A DNA stretch of 13,598 bases from CAILLO01 sp964579735 (GTDB lineage: Bacteria > Bacillota > Clostridia > Saccharofermentanales > UBA5734). This document shows positions 1 through 7,542 of the stretch, piece by piece. The stretch lies in assembly GCA_964579735.1 (NCBI GenBank), contig CAZOHH010000064.1, positions 1 through 13,598 of the forward strand, in the 5' to 3' direction. The notes under the pieces were generated by a model, which was given only the letters and a program-made list of their open reading frames with translations, made no database searches and was not told the origin of the DNA. Every line of letters starts with the position of its first letter. The first letter of the stretch is position 1. Position numbers and translations under genes: made by a program.

Positions 1-747
1 GAACGGCTCGAGTACTCGGTCGTTTGCGACTTCCGCGAGACGGCGGTGCCGGGGACGTCCTTGCCGCAGCTGAACTTCACGCTGCCGGCGGCCTATCCCT
101 GCAAGGGCTACCGCTACGACATCCCGTTCGGGACGGTGGACCGCGGACCGCTGGAACAGGACGTTCCCGCGAGCTCCTTCGGCATGACGGTGCCTCTCGA
201 GTCCGGCGCGCCCGGCCTGGCCGTCGTCGCGGCGACCAAGTACGGGTTCCGCGGGACCGACGACTCGGTCTCCCTGACGCTGATCCGCTCCTCGTACGAC
301 CCGGACCCGACCCCCGAGTTCGGCGAGCACCGCTTCCGGTTCGCCGTGGCCGTCATGCCGGACCCGGACGACCGATGCGCCGCACTGGCCGCGGCCTCCG
401 ACTTCTGCCACCCGCTGGTCTACCAGTCCGGCACGGTCCACCCTGGCACGCTTCCCGCCGAGAGCTCGTTCGTATCGCTGGTGTCCGGCTGCGCCGCCAT
501 CACGGCGGTCAAACTCCCGGAGGACGACCCGAGCGGCCGGACGGTGCTGGTTCGCCTGCATGAGACCGACGGGCGGGCAGGAGAGGCGCGGTTCAGGTTC
601 GACCGTCCCGTGCGCTCCGTCATGGCCGTCGACCTGAATGAGAAGCCCATGCCGGGCGGAAGCGATGCGGTCGAGATCCTGGAGGGCGACACCGTCCGTT
701 GCCCCCTGGCGCCCTGGAGCGTCGCCGGGTTCATCGCGACGTTCTAG
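1..747 (+). CDS. GH38-type alpha-mannosidase, C-terminal part (5' truncated)
   Basis: The reading frame is open from the first base and ends at TAG 745-747, giving 248 visible residues of a larger protein whose start lies outside the window. The stretch from about residue 75, with the pattern K-Y-G-F-R-G, then SLTLIRSSYDPDP and a following GEHRFRFAV, matches the conserved C-terminal beta-sandwich of glycoside hydrolase family 38 alpha-mannosidases. In that family the segment 'LLRS...PDP...GEH.F..A' is characteristic. Family members release alpha-linked mannose from glycans; the catalytic barrel with its aspartate nucleophile would lie upstream and cannot be checked here. The segment ends with small beta-rich repeats, as expected. 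Codon use is strongly GC3, like the neighbours. It lies 113 nt upstream of the helicase gene in the same orientation, but a functional link is not apparent. The family call is fairly firm. Substrate and localisation are unknown. Confidence 0.8.
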   Translation, partial: ERLEYSVVCDFRETAVPGTSLPQLNFTLPAAYPCKGYRYDIPFGTVDRGPLEQDVPASSFGMTVPLESGAPGLAVVAATKYGFRGTDDSVSLTLIRSSYDPDPTPEFGEHRFRFAVAVMPDPDDRCAALAAASDFCHPLVYQSGTVHPGTLPAESSFVSLVSGCAAITAVKLPEDDPSGRTVLVRLHETDGRAGEARFRFDRPVRSVMAVDLNEKPMPGGSDAVEILEGDTVRCPLAPWSVAGFIATF

Positions 748-775
748 CATTCAACCCATCTTCGCAGCTTTTCCA

Positions 776-835
776 TCTCTCTTCTTCCTTCCCATTCCTT
801 CCCCTTCCTTCCTCTTCCTTCCTCTTCCTCCCCCT
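776..835 (+). repeat. Homopyrimidine tract of TTCC/TCTTCC units
   Basis: Sixty bases contain only one purine (A at 794), and 795-835 is 41 bases of pure C/T. It is built from imperfect CCTT, TTCC and CTCTTCC units, including a tandem CTTCCTCTTC-like repeat at about 807-827. It occupies most of the 113-nt gap between the mannosidase stop and the helicase start and ends just before the AAAGGAG ribosome site. It is non-coding in the chosen gene models. Such a tract can form triplex (H-DNA) or vary by slippage, but nothing here shows that it does. Confidence 0.85.
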
Positions 836-860
836 ATGCCCCCGTAAAGGAGTCCACCCC

Positions 861-3605
861 ATGATCGACGTCTCCGAGTTCGAAAGCGAGATCATCCATC
901 GGGTCGTCCGCCCACGTCGGGAGGCTGTGTATCGGGACTTCCCCGAGGCTATGCTGCCTGCGATCCGAGAGTTCCTCGAAGGGAAGGGCGGAATTTCGCG
1001 GCTGTATAACCACCAGGCGGAGATGTTCGAAAGCGCGCTCGCGGGAAACAACGTCGTGATCACGACGTCGACGGCGAGTGGCAAGACGTTGAGCTTCCTG
1101 CTGCCGATACTGCAGGAGATCCTGAAGGACCCGCTGACGCGGGCGCTGTTCGTGTACCCGACCAAGGCGCTGGCGGCGGACCAGTTCCGCAACTTCGAGC
1201 CCATTCTGCGGCATTTCGGCAAGAATCGGATCCAGGCGGGGGTCTACGACGGGGATACACCGGTCCCCGAGCGCAGCCGGATCCGCAACAGCGCCAACAT
1301 CATCCTGACCAACCCGGAGATGCTGAGCACCGCGTTCCTGCCGCACCACAGCCAGCACGGCTTCAACTTCGTGTTCTCGAATCTCAAGTACGTCGTAGTC
1401 GACGAGCTGCACACCTACCGCGGGGCGTTCGGGTCGCACCTGTCGAACCTGTTCAAGCGCCTGACGCGTGTCTGCCGCTACTATCACTCCGCGCCACGCT
1501 TCCTGTGCAGCTCGGCGACCATCGCCAATCCACTGGAACTGGCGGGGAACGTATGCGGGCGCAGTTTCGTTCTGGTGGACCGGGATGGATCGCCTGCGCC
1601 GGAGAAGCACTACTACGTCTGGCAGCCACCCATCGTCGCGTCGGACTACCGCGTGCCGCCCATAGAGGAGGCCGCGACGCTGATTCCAAGGCTGGTGGCG
1701 GAGGGCACGACATTCATCGCGTTCTGCCGGTCACGGAAGGCCGTGGAGATCGTGCTCAAGGAGTCGCGCGATCGGCTGCGGGCGGACGGCGGCGGTGGGT
1801 CGAACGGCGGCGGGGTCGACCTGTCGGACAAACTGGCGGGTTACCGTGGCGGATACCTTCCCGAGGAACGGCGGGACATCGAGCGGAAGATGGTCGGTGG
1901 ACAGCTCAAGGGACTGGTCTCCACCAACGCACTGGAGCTGGGCATCGACATCGGCAGCGTGGAGGCGACCATTCTGACGGGCTTCCCCGGCACGCGGGCC
2001 TCGTTCTGGCAGCAGTCGGGGCGGGCGGGCCGCAAGGGCGCGACGTCGTCGACCTTCCTGATCCTGGACAACCTCCCCTTCGACCAGTATATCGCCATCG
2101 ACCCGGACTGGCTCTTCGAGTCCACGGTCGAGAACGCGGTGGTGGATCCCGGGAATCTCTTCATCCAACTGGCGCACGTGCGCGCGGCGGCTGCGGAACT
2201 GCCGCTGTCTCCTGACGACATGGCGCTGTTCGCCGATCTGGGGGAAATCGTTCCGGTGCTGCTGGACGCGAAGGAGCTGCGGTCGGAGAACGGGCGATTC
2301 GTCTGGTGCGGCAAGGAGTTCCCGGCGGGTGACTTCAGCCTGCGCAACATGGACAAGACGCGCTTCAAGCTGCGCAGCCGCGAGGACGGCGCCCTGATCA
2401 CGGAGATGGACGAACTCCAGGCTTTCCGCGAGATCCACCCCGGGGCCATCTACATGCACGAGGGGATGTCCTACCAGGTGGAAGCCTTCGACCCCGTGGG
2501 GCGCACGGCCGAGGCGCGGCCGATGGACATCAACTACTACACGGTGCCGAACGAGGCGACGACCGTGGAGCGCATCGCGGAGGGGAAGGGCCAGCCGCTG
2601 GGTCGAACGGCGCAGCACTTCGGGGACGTGCGGGTGACGAACACAATCCTGGGCTACAAGCGCCTGCAGTTCCACAACCGGCAGAATCTGGGCTATCAGG
2701 AGCTGGACATGCCGCTGTCGAAGACCTTCGAGACCGAAGGACTGTGGGTCGACCTGCCGCGGGAGGTCGCAGACCTGTTTCGGCGGACCAAGCCGCACCG
2801 CGCGGACGAAACGCCGCAGGAGACCTGGAAGGACTACTTCTACGCGATCGGGTACGCGCTGCTGAACGCCGTGCTGATGGCCACGATGACCACCACGGGC
2901 GACGTGGGGATGGCACGGATTTCGGATGGCACGGGACCCGAGCCCGTCGACTCGGTGTGCATCTTCGACTTGTATGTGGGGGGACTGGGGTTCGCGGAGA
3001 AGGCGTACGACCACACGGCGGAGATCGTGGCCAGCGCGCTGAAACTGGTGGCGAACTGCCAGTGCCGCGACGGGTGCCCGGCCTGCGTGGGCGACCACAG
3101 GTTGGACCGGTCGCTGGTGCTGTGGGGGCTGAAGAGTCTGTACGAGGAGCTGGCACCGCCGGCGAACGTGAAGGTTCCTGTCGAAGCGCGGCAGGTGTTC
3201 GCGGCGAAGCGGTTCGCGCTGGGGGAACTGCCGGAGCGGTGGCCGGAGTTCGTGGCGTTCCTTTCGACGACGGGGGAGTACATGACGGGGTTCCTCAAGT
3301 CCGTGCCGTCAGTGCGCGTGGAGCGCTCATCGCTGGTGCTGCGGCTGCCGGACGCCTTCACCCGCGACTGGGTGCTGAAAACGGAGAACGTGACCATGAT
3401 GCGCAACGCGATCGCGCATTTCGTTGCGGTGCCAGCTGACTTCCGCGTGGACGCGGAGGCGGGGGAGAGCGCGGCGGAGGGTGCTGTTAGGGGCATGTCT
3501 GATTTGGAGAAAAGGAAAAGTAAGGAATATAAGGAAAACCCCGACGTGGACGTTCACGGCAAGTTGCTGCGTCGCATGAAGGACCTCGGCGGGAAGGGCG
3601 TTTGA
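861..3605 (+). CDS. MrfA/YprA-like DEAD/DEAH-box helicase with DUF1998-type Cys cluster and C-terminal extension
   Basis: This 914-residue SF2 helicase starts at ATG 861, supported by AAAGGAG at 846-852 with an 8-nt spacer. Visible motifs are TASGKT (Walker A, 71-76), YPTKAL (Ia, 99-104), DELH (II, 181-184), SAT (III, 218-220), a STNALELGIDIG segment (V, about 354-365) and QQSGRAGR (VI, 384-391). A glycine-rich linker sits at 309-319. Farther on is IYMHEG (530-535) and a CxCx3CxxC cluster (C733, C735, C739, C742), as in DUF1998-type helicases such as Bacillus MrfA. In those the cysteines bind zinc and the protein, with the nuclease MrfB, repairs mitomycin C damage. MrfA is about 750 residues. 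This protein carries about 150 more after the cysteines, including a possible DnaA-I/DnaX-like domain (790-866) and a Lys/Glu-rich tail. No mrfB-like gene is seen; the next gene is a UvrD-type helicase. The helicase family is secure; the MrfA role is inferred. Confidence 0.9.
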   Translation: MIDVSEFESEIIHRVVRPRREAVYRDFPEAMLPAIREFLEGKGGISRLYNHQAEMFESALAGNNVVITTSTASGKTLSFLLPILQEILKDPLTRALFVYPTKALAADQFRNFEPILRHFGKNRIQAGVYDGDTPVPERSRIRNSANIILTNPEMLSTAFLPHHSQHGFNFVFSNLKYVVVDELHTYRGAFGSHLSNLFKRLTRVCRYYHSAPRFLCSSATIANPLELAGNVCGRSFVLVDRDGSPAPEKHYYVWQPPIVASDYRVPPIEEAATLIPRLVAEGTTFIAFCRSRKAVEIVLKESRDRLRADGGGGSNGGGVDLSDKLAGYRGGYLPEERRDIERKMVGGQLKGLVSTNALELGIDIGSVEATILTGFPGTRASFWQQSGRAGRKGATSSTFLILDNLPFDQYIAIDPDWLFESTVENAVVDPGNLFIQLAHVRAAAAELPLSPDDMALFADLGEIVPVLLDAKELRSENGRFVWCGKEFPAGDFSLRNMDKTRFKLRSREDGALITEMDELQAFREIHPGAIYMHEGMSYQVEAFDPVGRTAEARPMDINYYTVPNEATTVERIAEGKGQPLGRTAQHFGDVRVTNTILGYKRLQFHNRQNLGYQELDMPLSKTFETEGLWVDLPREVADLFRRTKPHRADETPQETWKDYFYAIGYALLNAVLMATMTTTGDVGMARISDGTGPEPVDSVCIFDLYVGGLGFAEKAYDHTAEIVASALKLVANCQCRDGCPACVGDHRLDRSLVLWGLKSLYEELAPPANVKVPVEARQVFAAKRFALGELPERWPEFVAFLSTTGEYMTGFLKSVPSVRVERSSLVLRLPDAFTRDWVLKTENVTMMRNAIAHFVAVPADFRVDAEAGESAAEGAVRGMSDLEKRKSKEYKENPDVDVHGKLLRRMKDLGGKGV
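3504..3533 (+). promoter_or_regulatory. Possible internal promoter for the UvrD-like gene
   Basis: TTGGAG (3504-3509) and TATAAG (3528-3533) are separated by 18 bases, about 70 nt upstream of the TTG start of the UvrD-type gene. This is the only clearly A-rich stretch in the 3' end of the upstream helicase gene (3501-3539). The purine richness also encodes a Lys/Glu tail, so coding constraint may be the whole explanation. Confidence 0.25.
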
Positions 3606-5737
3606 GCGCGGGGGGACACGACTCCGGCGTCCTCGCGCGGCTCGACCCGCACCAGCGGACTGCGGTCCTCGCGGACGGACCGGCGACGCTCGTGAGCGCG
3701 AATGTGGGGAGCGGCAAGACGACCGTGCTGATCGCCAAGGTGCTGCATCTGCACCTGGATCGCGGCGTGCCGTTGCGCGACCTCGTGGTGTTGACCTTCA
3801 CGAACAAGGCTGCGAACGAGATCAAGGAGCGGATGCTGCGGGCGGACCCGACGCGCACCGAGGCGGACATGCCCTATTTCGGAACGTTCCACGCGGTGGC
3901 CATGAAACTGCTGCGGACCTCGCTGCCGGTCGAGACTCTCGGCTTCACCCGCGACTTCACCGTGATCGACCCGGACGAACTCGTAGAACTGGCATCCCAG
4001 CTGATCCTGGAGATGAACTTGAACGTGCGCTACCGCAACAGGTTGTCCGCACGCCTCGAGGCGCTCCGGTCCGGTCGTAAGGAATTCGGGCGGATGCAAG
4101 GTGCGGACGACATCCAGGCGCTCTGGCAGGCCGTCGAGGCGCGAAAGCGGGCGACGAACCGCATGGACTTCGATGACCTGATCCACCATGCGACGTCGCT
4201 GCTGGAGGAGCGAGGACCTTCGGTCTACGCGCCCCAATGGATCCTCGTCGACGAGTTCCAGGACAGCGACGAAAAGCTGCTTCGTTTCGTGGACGCCCTG
4301 AAGACGCCGGACACGAAACTGTTCGCAGTCGGGGATCCGAACCAGGTGATCTATTCCTGGCGCGGAGGCAGCCGCAACGTATTCCAGGATTTCGTGCAAC
4401 GAACCGGTGCGACCGTGGTCGACCTGCCGCTCAGTTACCGCTCCAGCGGGATGATCCTGGACGCCGCCGGCTGCTTCCTGACGCACCCGAAGAAACTCGA
4501 GGGAATGCGGGAGGCGGGCAGCCGGGTCGCAGTGCGTCGGCACCACGACCCATTCAACGAGGCGGAACACCTCGCAGGGCGGATCACTCGGCTGCACGAA
4601 CAGGGGATGTCGTGGCGCGAGGTGGCCGTGCTTTATCGCACGCAGCGTCAGTCCGCTGTGCTGGAGAGCGTGTTCCGAAAGGCCGGCATCCCGGTGGAAG
4701 TCTCGCTGCGCCGCACCTTCAAGGACATCCCGGTCCTCCAGTGGCTGCTGAAACTCCTCCGCGCCGCGGTGAACCCCGAGGACGCCGGCAGCCTGCTCGG
4801 GGCGCTGACACATCCGACCTTCGGGGAGGGGTTGAAACCGGCCGCTGCGCGCAAGGTCCTGGCGGCGGTGGATGACGTGCCGGAGATCGTACGCGCGGTT
4901 CGTGGGTTCCGGGCGTGGGCGAAGAAGGAGGCAGTGGCGGAGGAAGCAGGCGTGACGGCCGTTGCGGCATATGACTACTTCGGACTCGATGAACAGCTGT
5001 CTCCCACTTCGTCGGATTTCCCCACCAACAGGACCTATGCCGTGAGTCTGCTGGAGGCAGTGGAACGCCTGGCGAAAACAAAGAAATGCGGTTTTCTTGA
5101 TGCCACCGCGGAGTTCCTCCATGTCACGGCGCTGCACGGCATCGACGCGTTGAAGGAGGACCTGCACCGGGACGACGACGCGGTTCGGCTGATGACCCTG
5201 CACGCCTGCAAGGGGCTTGAGTTCACCTGCGTTTTCATCATCGGCGCGAACCCCGGGCTGGTTCCCTTGCCGTCCCGTTCCGAGGAGGCGCTCGAGGAGG
5301 AGAAACGGCTGTTCTTTGTCGGGATGACCCGGGCGAGGGACGAGTTGGAGATCTCCTACTACAACAGCCCCGACGACCCGCGCGTCCTGTCCGGACCGAG
5401 CAGCTTCCTGTCCATGATTCCGGAACACCTGCTCTCGATGTCGGACGACAGCGCGGCGGCGGAGACCCCGGAAGTCGTCCTGCGGAACTTCCGCAAGGAA
5501 ATCCGAGGGAGGATCGAACAGCGGGGGAAGGATCGGGAAGAGACGGTGGCGGCTGTGGAGGACTCGGAACCGGCTGTGGCCGAGGAAGGCGCGGCACCTG
5601 CAGTCAGACGCGTGCGACATGCGAAGTACGGGCTCGGCATCGTCGTGTCCGAGGACGAGGAAGCAATTTCGGTCGACTTCGAGAACTACGGGATGAAGTC
5701 CTTCGCAGAGGCATTCGCGGCGCTGGAAGAGGCATAG
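3602..5737 (+). CDS. UvrD/PcrA-type SF1A DNA helicase with C-terminal Tudor-like domain
   Basis: This 711-residue protein contains all SF1A motifs: NVGSGKTT (Walker A, 34-41), LTFTNKAANE (Ia, 64-73), GTFHA (Ib, 94-98), VDEFQD (II, 216-221), VGDPNQVIYSWRGG (III, 243-256), LSYRSS (IV, 277-282), LMTLHACKGLEF (V, 530-541) and FFVGMTRARDEL (VI, 571-582). Residues 669-702 (VRHAKYGLGIVV, then VDFENYGMKSF) match the C-terminal Tudor-like fold of PcrA/UvrD, which contacts RNA polymerase in those proteins. It should be a 3'-5' ATP-dependent helicase for repair and removal of protein-DNA complexes. The start is TTG 3602, overlapping the upstream TGA. A weak GGGAAGGG lies 3-4 nt upstream, no earlier in-frame start exists, and the next in-frame GTG (3692) falls just before the Walker A loop. 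The overlap implies translational coupling with the upstream helicase. It may be the organism's main PcrA or a second paralogue; this cannot be decided here. Confidence 0.93.
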   Translation: MSAGGHDSGVLARLDPHQRTAVLADGPATLVSANVGSGKTTVLIAKVLHLHLDRGVPLRDLVVLTFTNKAANEIKERMLRADPTRTEADMPYFGTFHAVAMKLLRTSLPVETLGFTRDFTVIDPDELVELASQLILEMNLNVRYRNRLSARLEALRSGRKEFGRMQGADDIQALWQAVEARKRATNRMDFDDLIHHATSLLEERGPSVYAPQWILVDEFQDSDEKLLRFVDALKTPDTKLFAVGDPNQVIYSWRGGSRNVFQDFVQRTGATVVDLPLSYRSSGMILDAAGCFLTHPKKLEGMREAGSRVAVRRHHDPFNEAEHLAGRITRLHEQGMSWREVAVLYRTQRQSAVLESVFRKAGIPVEVSLRRTFKDIPVLQWLLKLLRAAVNPEDAGSLLGALTHPTFGEGLKPAAARKVLAAVDDVPEIVRAVRGFRAWAKKEAVAEEAGVTAVAAYDYFGLDEQLSPTSSDFPTNRTYAVSLLEAVERLAKTKKCGFLDATAEFLHVTALHGIDALKEDLHRDDDAVRLMTLHACKGLEFTCVFIIGANPGLVPLPSRSEEALEEEKRLFFVGMTRARDELEISYYNSPDDPRVLSGPSSFLSMIPEHLLSMSDDSAAAETPEVVLRNFRKEIRGRIEQRGKDREETVAAVEDSEPAVAEEGAAPAVRRVRHAKYGLGIVVSEDEEAISVDFENYGMKSFAEAFAALEEA

Positions 5738-6280
5738 CTACTCCAGATACTTCGCCTCATACTTGTCGAGCATGGCGTGCAACCTCTCGCGGACGCCGCC
5801 GCCCATGACTTCCTCCTCGAAGGTCTCGAAGGCATCGACAAGGCGTTCCTGCTCCTCCACGGGAATCCGCGCATCGCCCATATGGAAGAGAACGTCGTTC
5901 TCCTTTTCGATATGCGCGCGCAGGAGGTCGATGTAGCCATTCGCGGCTACGGCGACTTCGGTGGGCCGGTAGGGGCTGTCGAGCGCGGCGGACATGCGGG
6001 CGATGAAGGCGCGGCCCTGGGTGTGCTCGAGGAGCATCTGACCGATGGGTCCACCTTGATTGGGAACGCCGGCCTTTTCGAGGGCGGGGTAGAAGAGTCC
6101 CTCTTCCTTGCCATGGTGGCACCGGTCTGCGAACGTCTTCAGGAATCCGACCATGTCCTTGAGTTCCTGAATCTCCGGGGGCGAATGCGTCCTCAACTGG
6201 CTGACCATCTGTTCCAGGATCCGCAAGCCGAAGAGTATGGAATAATGTTCTTTTCTCAGGAATTCGCTCGCAAAGTGCAT
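5738..6280 (-). CDS. Hemerythrin HHE-domain protein
   Basis: The 180-residue protein is predicted to be a cytoplasmic four-helix di-iron protein. Candidate ligands follow the hemerythrin pattern: H12 in RKEH, H55-H56 with E59/E60 in CHHGKEE, H86 in LEHTQGR, and H123 with E127 in AHIEKEND followed by VLF. Family members bind O2 or act in oxygen, NO or iron sensing and storage, or repair iron-sulfur clusters (YtfE type, about 220 residues). The start is ATG 6280 because GGGAGGT (6292-6286) lies 5 nt before it; the alternative GTG at 6301, which overlaps the upstream TGA, has no ribosome site. It begins 17 nt after the flavodiiron stop, so the two are likely one transcript. Its stop codon (5740-5738) abuts the UvrD stop head-on. 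The family is secure, the exact role unknown. Confidence 0.88.
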   Translation of the reverse strand: MHFASEFLRKEHYSILFGLRILEQMVSQLRTHSPPEIQELKDMVGFLKTFADRCHHGKEEGLFYPALEKAGVPNQGGPIGQMLLEHTQGRAFIARMSAALDSPYRPTEVAVAANGYIDLLRAHIEKENDVLFHMGDARIPVEEQERLVDAFETFEEEVMGGGVRERLHAMLDKYEAKYLE

Positions 6281-6285
6281 GACGA

Positions 6286-6292
6286 ACCTCCC
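6286..6292 (-). promoter_or_regulatory. Shine-Dalgarno site that fixes the hemerythrin start
   Basis: On the minus strand GGGAGGT precedes ATG 6280 by 5 nt. The upstream GTG at 6301 would lack such a site, which decides the start in favour of the 180-residue form. Confidence 0.75.
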
Positions 6293-6297
6293 GCCCC

Positions 6298-7485
6298 TCA
6301 CAGGGCCTGGACGTATGCCTCGCCGAATGCCTCACACGTCTGGACCGCCTTTTCATCCGGAACCCATTGCATCCGGATGCCTTCGTTCACCAGGGAAAAG
6401 CCGGAAGCGGAAAGGGAAGCGCTCAACTGCTTGACCGCTTCCCCGCTCCAGCCGTAGCTTCCGAAGGCTGCCGCCTTCTTGTTCTTGAACTTGAGTCCAT
6501 GAAACATTTCCAACAGTCCGCCGATGGCGAAGAGGTGGCCATTGTTGATCGTGGACGACCCGACGAGGATCGCCTTCGACTTGAAGACTTCCGCGCAGAT
6601 GTCGTTCTTGTCATCCTTGGCGGCGTTGAATAGCTTCACGACGACGGTTTCGTCGGCCCTGCGGATGCCGCGTGAAATGGCCTCGGCCATCAGTCGGGTC
6701 GCACCCCACATGGTGTCATAGACGAGGGTGATCTGGTTCTCCTGGTAGTCCGCCGCCCACTTCAGATACTCCTCGACGATCTGCGTCGGGTTGTCCCGCC
6801 AGATCACGCCGTGGCTCGGGCAGATCAAGTCTACGCGGAGCTGCAAGGCGAGGATCTCGTTGATCTTGCGGGCAACGAGCGGGCTGTGGGGTGCCAGGAT
6901 GTTGGCGTAGTACTTGAGTGCCTCCTGCTGAAGCTCCGCTGGATCGACGCGGTCGTTGTAGAGGGATTCGGAAGCGTAATGCTGTCCGAAGGCGTCATTG
7001 CTGAACAAGATGTTCTCGGCGGTCCAGTAGGAGAACATGGTGTCCGGCCAATGCAACATGGGCGCTTCGATGAAGACCAGCTTGCCGCTGCCCGTGTCGT
7101 AGGTGTCGCCGGTCTTGACCGTGACGAAGTTCCAGTCCTGGTGATAATGGCCCTTGATCAGCTTCGCGCCATTGGCGGTGCAGTAGAGGGGGACACCGGG
7201 GATTTCGCGCAGGAGGGCGGGGAGGGCGCCGCTGTGGTCGACTTCGGAGTGGTTGCATATGATGGCGTCGATGCACTTGAGGTCGACTTCCCTCTTGAGT
7301 TCGCGCAGAAACTCGTCATCGTAGGGACGCCATACCGTATCGATCAGGACGGTCTTCTCGTCGCGCACCAGATAGGAATTGTAGGATGTGCCGCGGTGCG
7401 TGGAATACTCATCCCCATGGAAGCGTTGCAGTTCCCAGTCGGTCTTGCCGACCCAGGTCACCTTGTCCGTGATCTTCTTCGCCAT
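6298..7485 (-). CDS. Flavodiiron protein (FprA/rubredoxin:oxygen oxidoreductase type)
   Basis: The 395-residue protein has the standard two-domain class A flavodiiron layout. The N-terminal metallo-beta-lactamase-like domain carries the di-iron ligands in NHSEVDH (H79, E81, D83, then H84), H145 (MLHWPD), D164 (SNDAFG) and H225 (CPSHGV). The C-terminal flavodoxin-like domain has an FMN phosphate loop at YDTMWGATRLM (256-266), then VGSSTINNG (308-316) and FGSYGWSGEA (341-350). These enzymes reduce O2 to water or NO to N2O using electrons usually passed from rubredoxin; no rubredoxin domain or gene is visible here. The start ATG 7485 has GGGGGAG just upstream and a good promoter at 7515-7523. 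An in-frame ATG at 7560 would add 25 residues and lie upstream of that promoter, so it is less likely. Length matches the family. It is followed by a hemerythrin-domain gene, consistent with an O2/NO protection operon in an anaerobe. Confidence 0.95.
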   Translation of the reverse strand: MAKKITDKVTWVGKTDWELQRFHGDEYSTHRGTSYNSYLVRDEKTVLIDTVWRPYDDEFLRELKREVDLKCIDAIICNHSEVDHSGALPALLREIPGVPLYCTANGAKLIKGHYHQDWNFVTVKTGDTYDTGSGKLVFIEAPMLHWPDTMFSYWTAENILFSNDAFGQHYASESLYNDRVDPAELQQEALKYYANILAPHSPLVARKINEILALQLRVDLICPSHGVIWRDNPTQIVEEYLKWAADYQENQITLVYDTMWGATRLMAEAISRGIRRADETVVVKLFNAAKDDKNDICAEVFKSKAILVGSSTINNGHLFAIGGLLEMFHGLKFKNKKAAAFGSYGWSGEAVKQLSASLSASGFSLVNEGIRMQWVPDEKAVQTCEAFGEAYVQAL

Positions 7486-7505
7486 GCTCTCCCCCTTGAC
7501 TTCGT

Positions 7506-7516
7506 TGTACCTCCAT
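7506..7516. repeat. Left arm of an 11-bp inverted repeat in the divergent promoter region
   Basis: TGTACCTCCAT here is the exact reverse complement of ATGGAGGTACA at 7585-7595, 68 bp away. This arm lies between the predicted -10 and the start of the flavodiiron gene. It could be an operator half-site. Part of the match is due to the GGAGGT core typical of ribosome sites, so it may be partly chance. Confidence 0.5.
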
Positions 7517-7523
7517 TGTAGCA
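7515..7523 (-). promoter_or_regulatory. Extended -10 promoter of the flavodiiron-hemerythrin operon
   Basis: Read on the minus strand this is TGCTACAAT, an extended -10 element (TGn plus TACAAT). No good -35 is seen 17-18 nt upstream, as is usual for extended -10 promoters. The predicted transcript start would lie about 20 nt before ATG 7485, which supports that start. Confidence 0.5.
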
Positions 7524-7542
7524 CCTTCGGTAACATATCGCC

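Noticed and set aside
1731..5620. Long minus-strand open frames (1731-3098 and 3554-5620) opposite the two helicases
   Set aside because: They are Arg/His/Val/Pro-rich shadows produced by GC-rich codons, with no recognisable motif, while the plus strand has complete helicase motifs.
861..5737. A DISARM-like or Gabija-like phage defence system
   Set aside because: A DUF1998-type helicase and a UvrD-type helicase recall parts of such systems, but the methylase, phospholipase-D or OLD-nuclease partners are absent, and the Tudor-like domain points to ordinary PcrA-type repair.
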